Below are positions 5,479 through 5,699 of a DNA stretch of 5,699 nt, piece after piece. Each line of letters opens with the position of its first letter. Positions within the stretch are counted from its first letter, which is position 1. The translations under genes and the position numbers were made by a program. The notes beneath the pieces are model-generated. The model was given only the letters and a program-made list of their open reading frames with translations. It did not search any database and was not told the origin of the DNA. Source of the DNA: Microbacteriaceae bacterium (GTDB lineage Bacteria > Actinomycetota > Actinomycetes > Actinomycetales > Microbacteriaceae); NCBI GenBank assembly GCA_026785785.1, contig JAJAZI010000054.1, positions 1 to 5,699 on the forward strand, written 5' to 3'.

Positions 5479-5699
5479 GTGAGCACTCCACTGAACCCCC
5501 TTGCGCCCGAATCCCTCTACGGCGCCCGCGCCCTCGTCACCGGCTCGTCGCGCGGCATCGGAGCCGACACCGTCGGCTACCTCGCGCGCGCCGGCGCCAA
5601 GGTCGTCGTCAACTACCGCAACAAGGAGGCTCGGGCGGGCAAGCTCGTCGCCGCGATCGAGGCATCCGGGGGCGAGGCGATCGCGATCGGCGCCGACCT
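5479..5699 (+). CDS. SDR-family oxidoreductase, N-terminal part (partial)
   Basis: 73 complete codons are present before the window ends. The protein begins MSTPLNPLAPESLYGARALVTGSSRGIGADTV: after a short lead comes the first beta strand of a Rossmann fold and the classical SDR glycine motif TGSSRGIG (21-28). It continues with an Ala/Gly turn and VVVNYRNKEARAGKLVAAIEASGGEAIAIGADL, where Asn-Tyr-Arg after strand 2, together with Arg25, suggests NADP(H) preference, as in FabG-like reductases. The Ser-Tyr-Lys active site lies beyond the window, so substrate and activity cannot be judged. GTG 5479 is chosen because it starts in frame just upstream of the fold and lies 8 nt after a TANNNT box. There is no SD, so leaderless translation is likely. 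It is divergent from the nfeD operon. Confidence 0.88.
   Translation, partial: MSTPLNPLAPESLYGARALVTGSSRGIGADTVGYLARAGAKVVVNYRNKEARAGKLVAAIEASGGEAIAIGAD

Noticed and set aside
1..5699. Mobile element, CRISPR, tRNA/rRNA or novel defence system
   Set aside because: No transposase or integrase, no spaced repeat array, no cloverleaf or rRNA sequence was seen, and every sizeable stretch is explained by housekeeping genes.

Overview
This is a high-GC chromosomal segment from an actinobacterium, most likely of the Microbacteriaceae or a close relative. The evidence is an RbpA gene (an RNA polymerase-binding protein found only in Actinobacteria) convergent with a polyprenol-phosphate mannose synthase gene. 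A HelY-type helicase tail and an actinobacterial Lnt lie next to them. The order helY, lnt, ppm, rbpA is typical housekeeping synteny. I see no mobile element, CRISPR array, tRNA, rRNA or defence system.

Layout. Bases 1-266 (+) are the 3' end of a HelY-like DEAD/DEAH-box helicase. Bases 328-1929 (+) encode apolipoprotein N-acyltransferase (Lnt), which appears to be read from a leaderless mRNA. Its stop overlaps by 8 nt the GTG start of polyprenol-monophosphomannose synthase (1922-2668, +). These two activities are fused in one protein in Mycobacterium tuberculosis but are separate here. Next comes a very tight convergent junction with rbpA (2697-3059, -), covered by three tandem copies of a 14-bp repeat that contain both stop codons. 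A 144-nt gap upstream of rbpA holds its ribosome binding site and a duplicated 9-bp element.

The right half is a compact minus-strand operon, transcribed nfeD (5387-4917), SPFH/stomatin-like gene (4917-3994), glycerophosphodiester phosphodiesterase gene (3992-3204). The first two genes overlap in a TAATG and the last two are 1 nt apart. NfeD and SPFH proteins are known partners in membrane microdomains, and the attached lipid-headgroup hydrolase suggests a link to phospholipid turnover. A 91-nt divergent promoter region separates nfeD from the start of an SDR-family oxidoreductase gene (5479 to the window end, +), which also looks leaderless.

The theme is envelope biology: lipoprotein acylation, mannosyl-lipid precursor synthesis, membrane microdomains and phosphodiester hydrolysis, beside the transcription factor RbpA. 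The window is mostly ordinary core genome. The more unusual signals are the 14-bp tandem repeat at the convergent junction and an apparent context-specific avoidance of GGACGCC in favour of GGATGCC.
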